Assembly (NCBI GenBank): GCA_029532625.1
Contig: JARFXM010000011.1
Span: 744,001-808,000, forward strand
From: Lomentospora prolificans
Taxonomy: Eukaryota; Ascomycota; Sordariomycetes; Microascales; Microascaceae
DNA: 64,000 bases
Direction of reading: 5' to 3'
In this document: one piece after another, positions 32,993 to 45,143 of the stretch
How positions within the stretch are numbered: position 1 is the first letter of the stretch
How the letters are laid out: each line of letters opens with the position of its first letter
Notes under the pieces: generated by a model
What the model saw: the letters and a program-made list of their open reading frames with translations, nothing else
What the model was told of the DNA's origin: nothing
The model's database searches: none
Position numbers and translations under genes: made by a program

Positions 32993-34656
32993 CTACCTGG
33001 CAATGCCGTCCGATTCCGGGGGCCCTTTGTACACTGCAAATGCGTTAGCACCGAGAACTCATAGATAGGAGCCCCGTTCCTTAGATTGGGTGATAAGAGA
33101 TGCGAACCTTTTCGGGCGTAAGCAAAGTACCAGATGGCAGACAAGACCGCAAATCCAACGAAGACAGCGCTGGCGTAATTCATCGCAACCTCGGTTGTAG
33201 GCAATGTCATAGGCATACTGAAGAGGACCGTCTGAAAGCAAATCCACATGATGGTAATGCAGTTGACAATCTTTCCGAAGATAGGGCCGCAGGTAAAGGG
33301 CGCCATATTGACCTCCTTCCGATTATGAAAGAGGCTGATGGTTATGGGGATCAAGTAGCTGACAGTGAGGCCCATGACACCAACGGAGACAAATGCGGTA
33401 AAGGCGGATGAGCTCCCGAGATTGATGAACCCGAGCAGAGCCTGTACTACCGTTACAAGAACGAGCGCGTATACAGGAACTCCGTGTTTTTCATCGACGT
33501 GGGACCATACTTTCGAAAGGGGGATTGCGTTGTCTCTGGCGACGGCCCAGGTAGTGCGAGACGCTGCAACGGTGATGCTAAAAGAACAGCACATGGTTAG
33601 GACGATGATGAGGCTAAGAAGGCCCATCGCACCAGCCTTGGTGCCCATCACGCGTTCAAATATGACTGGCATGACTTGTCCGTAAGGGGCGTCGACAATC
33701 TCCTCCAGTGGGGGGATTGTAAAACATATGGGCAGGAGGAACAATAGGCCGGCAATTCCTTCGCATGGAACGGCAAGGCTGATGGCTCTTGGCACCGTAA
33801 TGGCCGGGTTATCGCACTCTTCCGCCATCACAGAGATCATACCAATAGCAGACAAGACATAGGCCGAGGGAAGCAAGCCGATGAGGAAGCCAAAGTTTCC
33901 CCATCCCGAAAAGGACGTGTCAAAGGTCCCAAGGGCAACGGCAGCGCTGTGTCGACCCGCCTTCGCCTCAACGGAAAGGGAAATCAAGATGATGATAATG
34001 GTTATTCCCGTCCATCCAGCACAAAGGGTGTCTATAATAGGCAGCCAGCGGTTGAAAAAGATGCAGACGACCAAGGTAATGAGAAGTATAGCGAAGAAGA
34101 TCAACCAGAGTTGCCAGGAAGTTGCCTCCCACTCCGGTCTATGCATGGTGATGGTAGCCGCGATCAGAGAGGCAAAGCCAAAGTTGACGGACAAGGCAAT
34201 GGTCCAGTTTCCCGTAAGCCATGTCCACGCTGTGATAAAGGAAAGAACAGCCTTCCCTCTAGAGGCAATCTGGAAGGACCAGTAGTAAGGGCCAGCAGAG
34301 GTGGGATAGCGGGAGGCCAGCTCGCTGATGGACAATGCAACACATTGGCCCAAGCATATGACGACCAACCATCCAACAAACATAGCTAGTTGGCCGCCGC
34401 CGTAAATTGCACTTATGAGCGGTCCGCCGAGGCCAAAGGGGATTGCGGCAATGGCGAGAGACTGGAAAAGAAGTGTCAACATGGACCGGTTTCGGAAGAG
34501 TTGAGGCTGATAACCGAGTTGCTCCAGGGTGTCAACGTCTCCAGGAGCGAGACTCTCTCGTCCACCGTTCTCAAAAATGCTGCTCTGAGCCTTCATGCCT
34601 TCTTCTTTTGGTTCCATTTGATAATCCTGCGTGCCTGTTGTTCGTGGAGGAGTCAT
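32993..34656 (-). CDS. Amino acid/GABA/choline-type permease (APC superfamily)
   Basis: Two exons on the minus strand, 34656-33108 and 33033-32993, give 529 residues. The small last exon (GTTCGC donor, TTGCAG acceptor) adds VYKGPPESDGIAR after YFAYARK, the usual end of fungal permeases of this group. About 12 helices follow a hydrophilic N-terminus. Family marks are LFQSLAIAAIPFGLGGPL in TM1, ELASRYPTSAGPYYW and FTAFVSVGVMGLTVSYLIP. I chose the ATG at 34656; a later one reads MEPKEEG. These proteins import GABA, choline or related amines. Lying between an amine oxidase and an FAD oxidoreductase, it probably supplies their substrate. It converges on the amine oxidase gene. Confidence 0.9.
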
Positions 34657-35774
34657 TCTGTCGTGATAGGCGCTGTGTTTGCTGGTGCTATTCAAGCGGC
34701 TGTTGGGAAGAGAGCCAAAAAAATATCGCGCACGATTGATTCATGGCACATTGGCTGCCTATTATGTGTTTCTTTGGAGCCGACCCTATCTTTGGCTGGG
34801 CCCTATCTTTTGCCCGACGGTGTCGTCCTTGGCCTTATCTGGGAGCAGTAGTTATCTTGATACCGGTACACCGGGGATCATGGATGCATCTTCGCGAGCC
34901 TCTCCTTGCGAGATATCGGGATCTCGCCCCTTCCGTGGTATAGCGTCGATGGATCCCCGCAAACCTGGGGTATCAGAATCTGGGGTACTGCGCTAGGAGT
35001 GAATCGGCTTCCAGTAATCGTTGCCTGAACTTAAACATCCGAGACCGTTTACGAGTGGACAGTGAATAGAGCACTGTACACGCTATCAGGGGACACCTAG
35101 CTTAGCTTGACATTTGCTAGTGCATCTCGGTCGGAAACCTTCGTCTTCTTGGGTAATTGTTGGGGAATGACTTTGACAGCTTAGTCCGAATTAGGAAAAG
35201 AAAAGAGAAGTATTGCGGAGGTCGCCAAGATCGAACACCAGACCCACGAGCTGACGTCGAGGCACAAGCGAACAGTCTACAGCGAGATAGGGTGGGTTGA
35301 GGGGGACAGAGCCAGCTTTCGGGAATGAGATCTAGATGTGGCGAATACAATAGATACTATCCGGTCAGTGGCACTGCTGTGAGTTATGACTTTCCAAAAA
35401 GAGGCATTGAAATGTGAAGTCTGCCTATGCGTCTTCAGTGTCCATGACACTCTCAGGGAAACCCGACAGCAGAAAAATCGCTATCGCTATGCACGCATGA
35501 GTCGACCTCAGATCCAGGACTCCACTGATGCACTAATCCCGTGCTACATTTTTTCTTTCTTTCTCCGGTCGGAACTGGTTAGCCATTGTCGGCACAGCCC
35601 CAAGACTACTGCTTAGTTGGGAATGACAGACCGAGATAAATACCGTTGGTGGGCTTGTTGCGATATCTGGTGCTTCTGTACTCATTGAGACGGTCAAGAA
35701 GGTTTTCCCGATGCTCGTCTAGCCTATCCTCGTTGTGTCTCCCATTCCCCTGCACAACCTCTCTATCACCGAAA
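34657..35774. promoter_or_regulatory. Bidirectional promoter region of permease and FAD oxidoreductase genes
   Basis: 1.1 kb between divergent starts. Frames running back from the FAD oxidoreductase ATG are open but lack family similarity. No further gene is supported. Confidence 0.45.
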
Positions 35775-37136
35775 ATGTCAACTTCCCCTGACGGAATTTA
35801 TGAAAAGGGCATCATAGACCCTGGCCTTCCCGTTGCTAACTCGACGCAACCCTACTGGCTTACTGAACCGTCCAAAATCGCCAATCTACAGTCCGCTTGG
35901 CGCGATGAGGCGGACGTCGTTATCATCGGCTCTGGGATGACTTCGGTCAGCCTGTGCCGCACTCTTCTTTCCAAATCTCCTGGCATCCGTGTTCTTGTGG
36001 CCGAGGCTCGTGGCCTTTGTGCGGGCGCAACGGGGCGTAACGGCGGTCACATCAAGGCCATGAGCCCTGGCGTGTGGTTCGATCGTAAAGCGCAGTTTGG
36101 AGCCGAGGAAGCCGTTCGTATTATGCTGTATGAGCACAGCCATCTGAAGGACATGATATCCTGTATTAAAGAGAACAACATCGAATGCGACCTCGCTGAG
36201 ATCGAGGGTCTGGATGTATACCACGACGAGAAGATCCTTGCCCGAGCGGTTGCGGCGATTGATGATATGAAGAAGCATGCACCTGAATTAGCATCTCGCT
36301 ACACCATTTACACGTCAAGGAAGGATCTTCGGGCCCGCAACTGTGCCGATATCGTCGTCGGAGCAGTCGGTATGCCTGCAGCTACAATGTGGCCTTACAA
36401 AATGGTCACCGGCTTGTTCGAAAGGCTCATGGCAAAGTATCCAAACCTCTCCATCCAAGCCAACACGAAGGTCACCTCTGTAGTCGACAACGACAGAGAC
36501 AGCTTCGCCACCGTCAAGACAGACAGGGGAAACATTCGGGCAAAGCACGTGGTTCACGCCACGAATGCCTACGTCGGTCACTTGATCCCCGAGCTCCGAC
36601 CCTTCGTTTCGCCCGTGCGAGCCAACGTCCAGCGCCAAATGCCGCGCCCCTCCCTCATCAAGGCAAAGGAGTCTTGGTGGCTCCGCTACGGTGAAAAGGA
36701 CTACGACTACATGATGCAGCGACCTGACGGGGCATTCATCATTGGCCGATCCAATATGGGACGCAGAGCAACAGCTGACGATAGCGCCACCGATCTCGTT
36801 GCTCACGCGCATCTTCGCGGTGCCACCCCTTTAATATTCGATTTTAAGACGGATAAAACCGTCGTTACACACGCTTGGAGCGGCGCTGTTGCTTTCACTC
36901 AAGACGGCAACCCTTTCGTCGGTCGGCTTCCTTTCCCCAACCGTAGCCACCAGTGGGTTAGTGCAGGGTATCAAGGCATTGGGATGGTTAGGGCCTTTCG
37001 GACAGCGCAGTTGTTGGCTCACTTGCTGCTTGGGGATGAGCTTCCTGCCGAGTATCCCCGGTCGCAATTGCTCACGGATGACCGAGTGAAGGACTTGCAG
37101 AAAGCAGTTTCAAAGGCGAAGCCTAGCAAACTGTGA
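35775..37136 (+). CDS. FAD-dependent oxidoreductase (DAO family), peroxisomal
   Basis: An intronless gene of 453 residues; I chose the ATG at 35775 because the open frame upstream is Ser/Leu-rich and unlike the family. The FAD-binding motif DVVIIGSGMTSVSLCRTLL is at about residues 46-64 and is followed by VAEARGLCAGATGRNGGH, typical of DAO-family (PF01266) amine oxidases such as gamma-glutamylputrescine- or sarcosine-type enzymes. The C-terminal FAD-contact block WVSAGYQGIGMVRAF is present. The protein ends SKL, the canonical type-1 peroxisomal targeting signal. It likely oxidises a secondary amine or amino acid, releasing hydrogen peroxide in the peroxisome, together with the amine oxidase at 31115. 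Confidence 0.92.
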   Translation: MSTSPDGIYEKGIIDPGLPVANSTQPYWLTEPSKIANLQSAWRDEADVVIIGSGMTSVSLCRTLLSKSPGIRVLVAEARGLCAGATGRNGGHIKAMSPGVWFDRKAQFGAEEAVRIMLYEHSHLKDMISCIKENNIECDLAEIEGLDVYHDEKILARAVAAIDDMKKHAPELASRYTIYTSRKDLRARNCADIVVGAVGMPAATMWPYKMVTGLFERLMAKYPNLSIQANTKVTSVVDNDRDSFATVKTDRGNIRAKHVVHATNAYVGHLIPELRPFVSPVRANVQRQMPRPSLIKAKESWWLRYGEKDYDYMMQRPDGAFIIGRSNMGRRATADDSATDLVAHAHLRGATPLIFDFKTDKTVVTHAWSGAVAFTQDGNPFVGRLPFPNRSHQWVSAGYQGIGMVRAFRTAQLLAHLLLGDELPAEYPRSQLLTDDRVKDLQKAVSKAKPSKL

Positions 37137-37498
37137 GGCGTCACACTGTGAAAATATCCACGTAGACTTTAGGACTACTATTAGAATCACATTTTCTCGT
37201 TTCGCATACGAGTACTTTCATCCAGTAAAAGTAAATCGATGAACGGTGTTGTTGCTATCGTAGCTAGTATCTCTGAAGAATGATACTCTTAGAACGCCCT
37301 CCACTATCCCCGACGAAAAGTTCTCAAATTCATCCAGAGTACTGATAATATGTTTGTGTTGTCTTACATCACCCCGCGCCCCCCGAGATATTGAAGTGGT
37401 ACACCAAGGACTTCCTTCACATACCTCTGCTTAGGTGCTGAGGCGCAATCACCCGAGAAAGACTATTCATGTTTGTCAATAAATAACAAGGCATTTTC
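37137..37498. other. Intergenic region between convergent genes
   Basis: 362 bases between two stop codons; nothing beyond expected 3' UTR sequence. Confidence 0.5.
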
Positions 37499-39796
37499 TC
37501 ATCTGGGGAGGGCTCGGAGTGCTCTACCTTTCCATTCTCGATCTTTCATGACGGCTATCCAATGCAGCTCTCCCTGGACGGTGTATTCCCTTTCCATCTC
37601 GCCGTCTGAGCTTGTATTGGCGGTTGTTCCAATGCCGATGGCATCCAGACGACCATTCTTTACTGAAAGCTGCGCAGCTTTCTGAGCTTCCCAGGCATCT
37701 CTCCGTGCCCAGACTTCCTGGGTAATCTCCCAACAGCGATTGACATTACCAACTTTCATACGCTTAATCATTGCGTCCCAGCGCTCTTTCACCCAGGTTC
37801 GGTCTTCTTGGTCTGTCACCTCACAGCCTGCTGCGAACAAGGAGAATATTTGTAGATTTGTCACACGACTGGTGGGTGGAACTGTCGCTAGCTTCAACAA
37901 CACCTTCCGCGCCAGCTCCGAGGCCGGCATGGAAGGTAACTCTGGTACTGCTTGGTGAAGGTATAGCAGGATGGCATATCTGAGTGCCTCCGCTGTTTGT
38001 ATGGTGTGCTGAACATCGCTTTCCGGATCTTCAAGCCCTTTCAACGTCATGGCGCTAGGAGGTTTCCATTGCTGAAGCTGTACCTGAAGTACGGATGCCT
38101 GGCTGACTAGAGACAAACTGATCCTCTCCATTCTGCGCGCTTTTTGTATAATGGTAGCCGCTTTATCGAGAATGGTAAACAATGAAACGGCGCAACCAAG
38201 GAGAAAGTCAACTTCCATAGGACCCTCCCTAGGCTGGTTCAAAATCGTAAAGGTATCATGCACAAAGGCGGAGTCATAATCCTCCATATTCGTGAGCCGG
38301 GAGAGGACATCCACGTAAACATAGGCATTGTAGAGATATTTCAATCTCATACTATCCTGGGAGGAAGCGTTCAGAGGTGCCACGCATCCTTTGTCTCTTC
38401 TTATGGACTTGACGAGCAGCTTCTTAGCTTTGCCTAAATACTGGGCACCAGTGCTCGTGGGGCAAATCCAGCCCTCCACAAATGCCAGGACAATCAGCGA
38501 GGCGACCGCAGATTGTGTAGGCATGTGGTCAACTCCGAGGCTGAGGCGTCTTATGCTCTCGTTTAGGTTCTCCATTCCAAACGCGCGCAAATCCGGCGAA
38601 TCATACGCGCCGTGGAACGCCGTCATGGATGCAATTGCATGATATAATGCGGGGGAATCACTCGCGAGCGGCAGAATGAGGGTTCGCCAAGGGTTTTCTG
38701 TCGGGCCGTCCTTTACCGATAGAATCCCACAGGTTTCCTTATCGAAGCGTAACATCAACATCTCCACGTTGGAGAAGTTAAGCTGAGGCGGGATGCGCAA
38801 GGGTGATCTTCGGGTGCGTTGGTTGTGAGTGATTATTGAGGACCCAGCCGATGTGGTTTTGTCCCCGAGGGGGGCCGGAGTGATAACAGCTTGTGGAAAA
38901 GATGCGCCTTCGTGGTCATCCCAATCCACGGATGCAAGTAAGGACTCCAGAGTTTTCGGTGACCATGCAACTGTAAGCTCTTTCTCTGCATTATGATATG
39001 ACGGGTCGGCCGCATCAGTACCATCTAGGAACGTAAGAGGGGGGGTCCTGAAATTCCATGGTTTCTTGAAGCGGATCGCGCCCGACATCTGCCTCGGGGC
39101 TTTGCAGTGACATATCCTGGCAAGGAAGTACTTGGGAAACGGTTTCGCTAAAACTTTCTCGCTGTTCGCGGAAGCGGGGCCCTGCTACGAGTACTGGCTG
39201 AGAATTGTGAGTCGTTGACGAGCCCAATGGAAGAGGTGTGGAAGTGCGTAAGCTGCTGCTAATATCCAGCGTATGGTGGTAAAGCATCTCATTATTATAC
39301 GCAGAGGTGGCGGCGGCAACATCATCGCTATACTCCCTGTACGGAGCCTCATTCCCTCGGCGACCTTCGAACTCTCCCAAATTTCGGGGACTATGAAAGA
39401 CACGACTAGCCGCTGCCAGAGCAGAGTCGATAAGAGAAGAGGGATCTTGGGAAGGTGAATGCGGTGTGGCTGACCGAGCGCGTCGTTGGGAAGTCGGACA
39501 CCTGGGAGATCGTGGCGGAGCATTGGAGTCCTGAAATATCCTCCACTTGTATTCCTTAGGCGGATAACCTTCACAAATTGTAGCGGTTGTTCGGCATCGG
39601 TTGCAGCTCGGCTTCGCTTCGTCGCATTTCACTCTCTTCCTCCTGCACGTCAGGCAACCTATTGCAACAAGGCCGGTCAGTGACTTCGATCGATTTCTAA
39701 AAATGCCTGCAGATCTTCAACGGATTCACAAGTAGCAAATTGGGTTTAGAGATGAAAGAGCGACAGACCATCTCGACTTTTCACCCCTCTCGGCAT
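37499..39796 (-). CDS. Zn2Cys6 transcription factor with a frameshift at a G7 tract
   Basis: Exon 1 is 39796-39769 and exon 2 runs from 39658 to 37499. The intron splits the zinc cluster as in many relatives: MPRGVKSRDG joins CLTCRRKRVKCDE, then CNRC and a final Cys, giving C-x2-C-x6-C-x5-C-x2-C-x6-C. Two long frames overlap around 39039-39045, a run of seven G on the plus strand. With six the protein would read through as one chain of 728 residues. The C-terminal part is a fungal regulator domain with LLLFVEG-like helices (SLIVLAFVEGWICP). A homopolymer sequencing error is as likely as a real mutation. It is adjacent to the amine-catabolism genes and is their best candidate regulator. Confidence 0.82.
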
Positions 39797-41202
39797 ACGG
39801 GGCAGTAGGAGGGGGATATCAAATGGGTGTGTAACCTCCTGTGTTGCGATGGTCTCAACCTTGGAGGACCAACATTAGGTGACCTTGCCGCATGCAGATC
39901 CTGACGCCTCGTGGGATGAGTGAGGGGTATAGGTATAGATATCCGGGACGAACCTTCCGTGGTTCAATAACCCAACATGAAGATAACGTTTTGATAAGAG
40001 AGGAGGAACTTGCCGGTTGTGGAGTCGAGATCCAAGGCCACTTAGGTTGCTAATCTATGCGGGGTTCTGCACGAATGCTGAGTTGTGTTTTGGCCAACAG
40101 CCGAGGAGCGCCTATCACTAGAATGACCTAGTGGCGCTGCTATCTCCAACTCGAGGAAAGCGCCGCTAATCGAGGCATCTGTCGCGTTCCCACAGACTCC
40201 CTCCACACCCCGCAGTCTGGATTTCTCGACTGTTATTACTTCCTAGTATAGCTTAGATCATAAAAGTCGGAGACAGGTGTAGGAGGTCGGGAAGGGGGAA
40301 AATACTGATAACACAACTACCGCACTGTATACCCACGAGGATGTTCCTACAAATTGTTGGGTCTTCTCGCAATAGCTTCATGCCCCCAATCCAACACAGG
40401 ATACTACGAGGCTTAGAGTAGTGTTACAGCCCAATCACGTATATATACCAATTACAGCCGTCTACTCTAACTGCTCTCGGTAAGCTAAGCGTTTGTACAT
40501 TCATGCTTAAGGACCCCGAATGCGGCTCTCAAGAATAAAACCGATACAAACGATGACCAACTTACACAAGTTTCAAGTCAAGACATGGACCCAACTGCAG
40601 CCAGGCAACAATTCTACAATGTCAAATTATGACCCTACACCCTAATAGCCCTTTCAAAACCTAGAATGGCGGACAATACTGAGCTGTTTAGAACTTGGTC
40701 GTCATCCAGAGATGTGTCAGCCATCTTGACCGCCCGTGCCCCTGCGAGCCCGGACCGGTTCCAAGGTCAGTCTTTCTGGACCTGTGGGCTGGAAATTACT
40801 CCACCTGCTGGAGCAGGACCAACTCAGGAAGACGGGCGACTTGAGTGATTGCTGAGCAAAACCGACCGCGTACGACTTTGCTTTGTTGGCTTTCCGTCAC
40901 TGGGCATCGCTCTTTCCCCTTCCTTGTGTAATCACCACCTTGACTAAGCCCCGATAAATAGATAAACCCTTCACAGTGCTCAGTAGAGCAAGTGGGCCAA
41001 GGCTAGGTGGCAGTGAGTGTGGCAGTGAGTGTGGCAAGGCAAACCCGCCTCCTGGCCAGCATTGCCTTGACTGGAACTCTGAGATCCCCCCTCTACGGGG
41101 ATGGCTAGGACTGTGGATACATTTATTTTGTCCCCCCTTTGCTTTAATTGAGGCCTTTCTCCTTTTTTTTTTTCTCCCCTCTTAATTCGTAAGCCGTACG
41201 TT
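39797..41202. promoter_or_regulatory. Shared intergenic region of two divergent Zn2Cys6 genes
   Basis: 1.4 kb between the starts of two regulators. It contains a direct duplication of a 12-bp GGCAGTGAGTGT word near 41009-41032 and a T-rich tract at 41160-41180. A 60-codon frame at 40666 has no recognisable features. Confidence 0.45.
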
Positions 41203-42725
41203 ATGGTTGGGGTCCCCAGTAGCAAGGGATGCATCCTCTGTGTCAAGCGCCGTGTTCGGTGCGATCAAGCCCGCCCGGCCTGTCAGCGCTGCGTCAAGTA
41301 TGGGGCTGAATGTCCCGGGTACGACCGCGCACTAAAATTCGTTACGGAGAAGCCTTCGAAGTGGCCCGTTCGCGGGCCCAAGCCCTCAGCGACCTCCTCG
41401 GCCGCCTCTGCCGAGTCCTCCAAGAGCTCAACACCCGTGAGCGACGTCCTCACCAAACGCCCACCCGGTGTGCTTCGGTTTGAGCTCAACCCTGGCCGTA
41501 TGCAGATACTTGTCCCGTTAGCCCAGGGAATATGGTCTATGCGGCAGGACATCGAGTTCCTGCACTTCTGGCCCTGGCTGGAGGGCATCCTAGACCGGCT
41601 TGGCGCCAAGCCGACCTTGGATAACGCGACCTGCAGTCTCATTCTCCATATCAAGGGGAAGCAGATGAGGAATGAAGCGCTGGTCGCCAGAGCTAGGACA
41701 TCGTATCTCCATGCGCTGGCTGCGCTGCAGCGGGCGTTAAAACATCCCACAGAATGGAAGTCGAGTGAGACGCTATGTTCAGCCATCCTTCTGTGTTTAT
41801 ATGAGGTGCGTTAAAACAATCGTAGTATGCATCAGCGGACCTAATAATCATTCAGTCATTCGCCGGCACCACAAATCCGAGCAACTGGATGAACCATGCT
41901 AAGGGAGTCGGGCGCTTGATGCAGCTGCGAGGTCCGAATGCACAGTACAGCGATTGGGATATAGCCATGATAACAATTTTCCGTGGCCTTAGCGTACGTC
42001 TGACCTCTGCGACTTCATGGCGTAGATTCTAACTCGTTGCACAGATCATGTACGCGTTCTTCACCGCTGAGGACTGCTTTCTAGTGAAGAAGGAGTGGCG
42101 TGACGTCTGGGCCAGCCGCGGACACGCACCCTACGATGAACTCGTCGATCGGTTCTGGTTCTGCCTCGCGCTCTGCCCCAGTGTCGTACGGCAAGCCCAA
42201 ATACTTCGAAAAATGAGTCGGTCTTCCATATCTGTCGACCAGGAAGCAATCGACGCAGTCACCCGACAAACCCTGGAATTACGCGAGCGATTCGTTGACT
42301 GGTACACCATGTTAACCAAATATCTCCCCCCTCCAAACGAAGTGCCAAGCCAAGATTCGCGCTTTCCCTACTCCACCATGTTTATCTTCCCCTCGGTTTG
42401 GGTTGGTACTCTGTTCATGGGCTACTGGTCGAGTATGCTCCTTATACAGCAGATTTTAGGCGAGTGGACTGATGTGGAATTCGAAGAGTCGAATTCGGAG
42501 TTGCTTGAAAAGATCTTCAAGTCGGTCGAGTTTACATCCAAGGGATTCATGGGCCCATACAGGGTAGGCTACGCGATGCGCATCTCGCTAGAATTCGCGA
42601 ATGAGGAGCAGAAGGAGTGGATACGCCGCCTTTTAAGCGAGCTGTCAGATGGCTTTGCGGCGACATCGCCAACGCCCGGTCCAGGGTTACCAAAGCCTAT
42701 AATCCGTGAGATTCCGATCAGATGA
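41203..42725 (+). CDS. Zn2Cys6 transcription factor
   Basis: Three exons, 41203-41805, 41856-41993 and 42045-42725, give 473 residues. The zinc cluster is near the N-terminus: GCILCVKRRVRCDQARPAC, then QRC and a last Cys after six residues (residues about 10-37). It is followed by a Ser/Thr/Pro linker and a C-terminal DUF3468-like regulator domain, with TLCSAILLCLYE joined to SFAGTTNPSNWMNHAKGVGR across the first intron, a pattern typical of this class. All donors (GTGCGT, GTACGT) and acceptors are standard. It is transcribed away from the regulator at 39796. Its targets are unknown; the ZIP transporter lies 651 bases downstream. Confidence 0.93.
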
Positions 42726-43376
42726 GCGCGATGGAATAACGAAATTATGACGAGGAATATGGTAAAAACTTTTGTGGTGCTGAAAAAGCGCGGTGACAAT
42801 GTTTCTTTCGAGGACAGACGAGACCGAGGACCTTGATGGTCTCGTCGCCAGATCGGGAAACGCCAACACCCCATTTTACGAAAAGGAAATAAATCCACGC
42901 GTACGGTTTTCGGGGAGTAATTTTTGAGCCGTGAAACTCACTGATAGCTAGTCGTAACAGTGCCTAGCCAGGAAGATTCAACCTTATTCCAACGACTTCA
43001 ATAAAATTCGAGATGATCCGGGGGGGACAAAGAGACCTCGGACTGGGGGCCTTCTACCGAGACATTGGCCTAACGGGACTGAGACTAAAAGCAAGGGCAC
43101 GTTTCTCCCGAGCCCATTTCGAGAGGCAAGTATTATGTTGAAAAAGCGCTAGTTAATACTGGGGTGTTGAATGGACATCCGGCAGGTTAGCCATCCGGGT
43201 CATATCCACCGTTTGTTTAAATCAACCTTGTTGTCCCACCACGTTCGTAATCATTCGCTTCTCCTCCTGAGGCGCTTACTCTCTGATACCCTGAGAGGTA
43301 GGTAATAATTCTTAGGCACCGACGAGGTGCTCAAGGAAAGAAACAGCTTGCCGGGACAGCACCCTTTCACTCGCAA
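42726..43376. other. Intergenic region
   Basis: 651 bases holding the end of the regulator gene and the promoter of the ZIP gene. A GC-rich GGGGGG run lies near 43021. No gene seen. Confidence 0.45.
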
Positions 43377-45143
43377 ATGGACTACTCAGAAAAAAGGTAT
43401 TTAAGCAAGAATGCAGCGTCGCGCTGTATTCAATGGGTTGTGTCGCTGTTCAAGATGGGACCACGGCCAAGACGAGTCATCATGCTGGCGGCCTTCGTCG
43501 TCATTTCTTTGGTCGCTTTATTCCAACTTGGCTCCTTCTCGAAGAGCGAGCTCCTGCTTCCAGAGGCTCAACGAGAGAGACCCTCTACGGTGACGGAAAC
43601 AACAAAAAACCCGCAAACTGGAACAAGCGAACCACCCTCATCATTTACTAACTGCCACGCGCATGGCGCCGACCTGTACGTTGAATCGATAGTATGCAGT
43701 GTCCAGGAAAACTGACAGACTATAGATTCTGCTTAACCCCGGATGGTGACGAAGTTCAGATAATCCTTGTGGGCGATAGCGCGGACCGTGACGATCATCA
43801 TGCGAGACCGGGGACAGAACCAGATGGACGGCATTGCCACTTCCACGCCGGTATCGAGTGCGTTAATGCCTCCTAGACACGACCAACTAATTACCCTTCC
43901 TAACAATTGATTCGCAGACACTGTACCGGCGCAGGGCAAGGTGAACCTGGGGCCATAGAGGAGGGTCAGTGTGACCATGTCCATCGAGACTTTAACATCC
44001 CTCTCCGGGTTGTGTTCCTCCTAATCATCTTTGCCGCGAGTGCTATCGGTATGCTATTGGTTGCCTTCAGAACTACCTTGAGCACAAGAACAGCAAGCTA
44101 ATGAGTTCAAATAATAGGTGTTTTCGGACCAATATTCCTTTCCATGTACCTACCGCCAAAATTGAATGTCATCCTTGCCCTTCTTAAGCAATTTGGTACT
44201 GGCGTAGTCATTTCCACAGCTTTTGTTCATGTGGGTGTCGGGACTTTCAATAATACTCTCTGTTCATTGTACGCTGACAGCTGGGACAGCTATATACCCA
44301 TGCGAGTCTCATGTTTTCTAATCCGTGCATCGGAGAACTTTCTTATGAAGGGACAACGGCCGCGATCCTCATGGCTGGCTTATTCGTCTCTTTCTTCATC
44401 GAATACGCAGCCCATCAGATTGCGGACCGATTCATGCCAAGGAAGGATACGACGGAGGGCAACGCGATCCTGAGTCGCCAGATGATCAATATCTCAGTCA
44501 TGGAAGCAGGCATTCTTTTCCACTCCTTGCGTAAGCCTAATTAGCATCTAGCACCGTCCTACCTCAGCTGGCGCAGAGCTTTACAGACTGACAAATACTA
44601 CCAGTTATCGGCCTGACACTCGTGGTGACTGGCGACGCCTTCTTCATAACACTATCGATTGTCATTATTTTCCACCAAGCCTTCGAAGGGATTGCGCTAG
44701 GAAGTTGCATTGCCGCCCTTGGCCGTCCTGGGGGAGCGCGGCTTGCAGTGCACAACCACTCCCACCATTTCCCCCACGATACCCCCGTCATGGAAGGCGG
44801 GCTCGACGACGATCAGGCGGAACTGCTTGCGTCGGCCGTACCACTGCGCAAGAAACTCTTTCTCGCAAGCGGATTCGCCCTCGTAACGCCAGCTGGCATG
44901 GCAATAGGAATATGCCTCCTAAACCGATTCAACGGCAACGATCCGGCCACGATTTGGGCGATTGGTAGTCTGGACGCCTTTTCGGCTGGCATTCTCGTGT
45001 GGGTTGGCATTGTGGAGATGTGGGCGGGGGATTGGATGCTCGGTGGCTGCATGGCGCACTCGTCGCCACTCGTTTCCGTGCTTGGACTAGCATCGCTTCT
45101 CTCCGGAATGGGCCTGATGAGCTTCCTCGGCAAATGGGCATAG
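43377..45143 (+). CDS. ZIP-family zinc/iron transporter
   Basis: Six exons: 43377-43675, 43726-43857, 43918-44048, 44118-44230, 44290-44530 and 44605-45143, giving 484 residues. The joins give ADLFCLTPDGDEVQ, HAGIEHCTGAGQG, SAIGVFGPIFLS, TAFVHLYTHASLMF and FHSLLIGLTLVV, all family-consistent. The N-terminus has a membrane segment (VIMLAAFVVISLVALF) and a luminal or extracellular Cys/His-rich stretch. The transport core has the metal-binding helices TAFVHLYTHA and VIIFHQAFEGIALG, and a His-rich loop HNHSHHFPHD lies between them and the last helices. ZIP proteins move zinc, iron or manganese into the cytosol. The extended N-terminus is longer than in Zrt1-type proteins; metal specificity is not clear. 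Confidence 0.93.
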
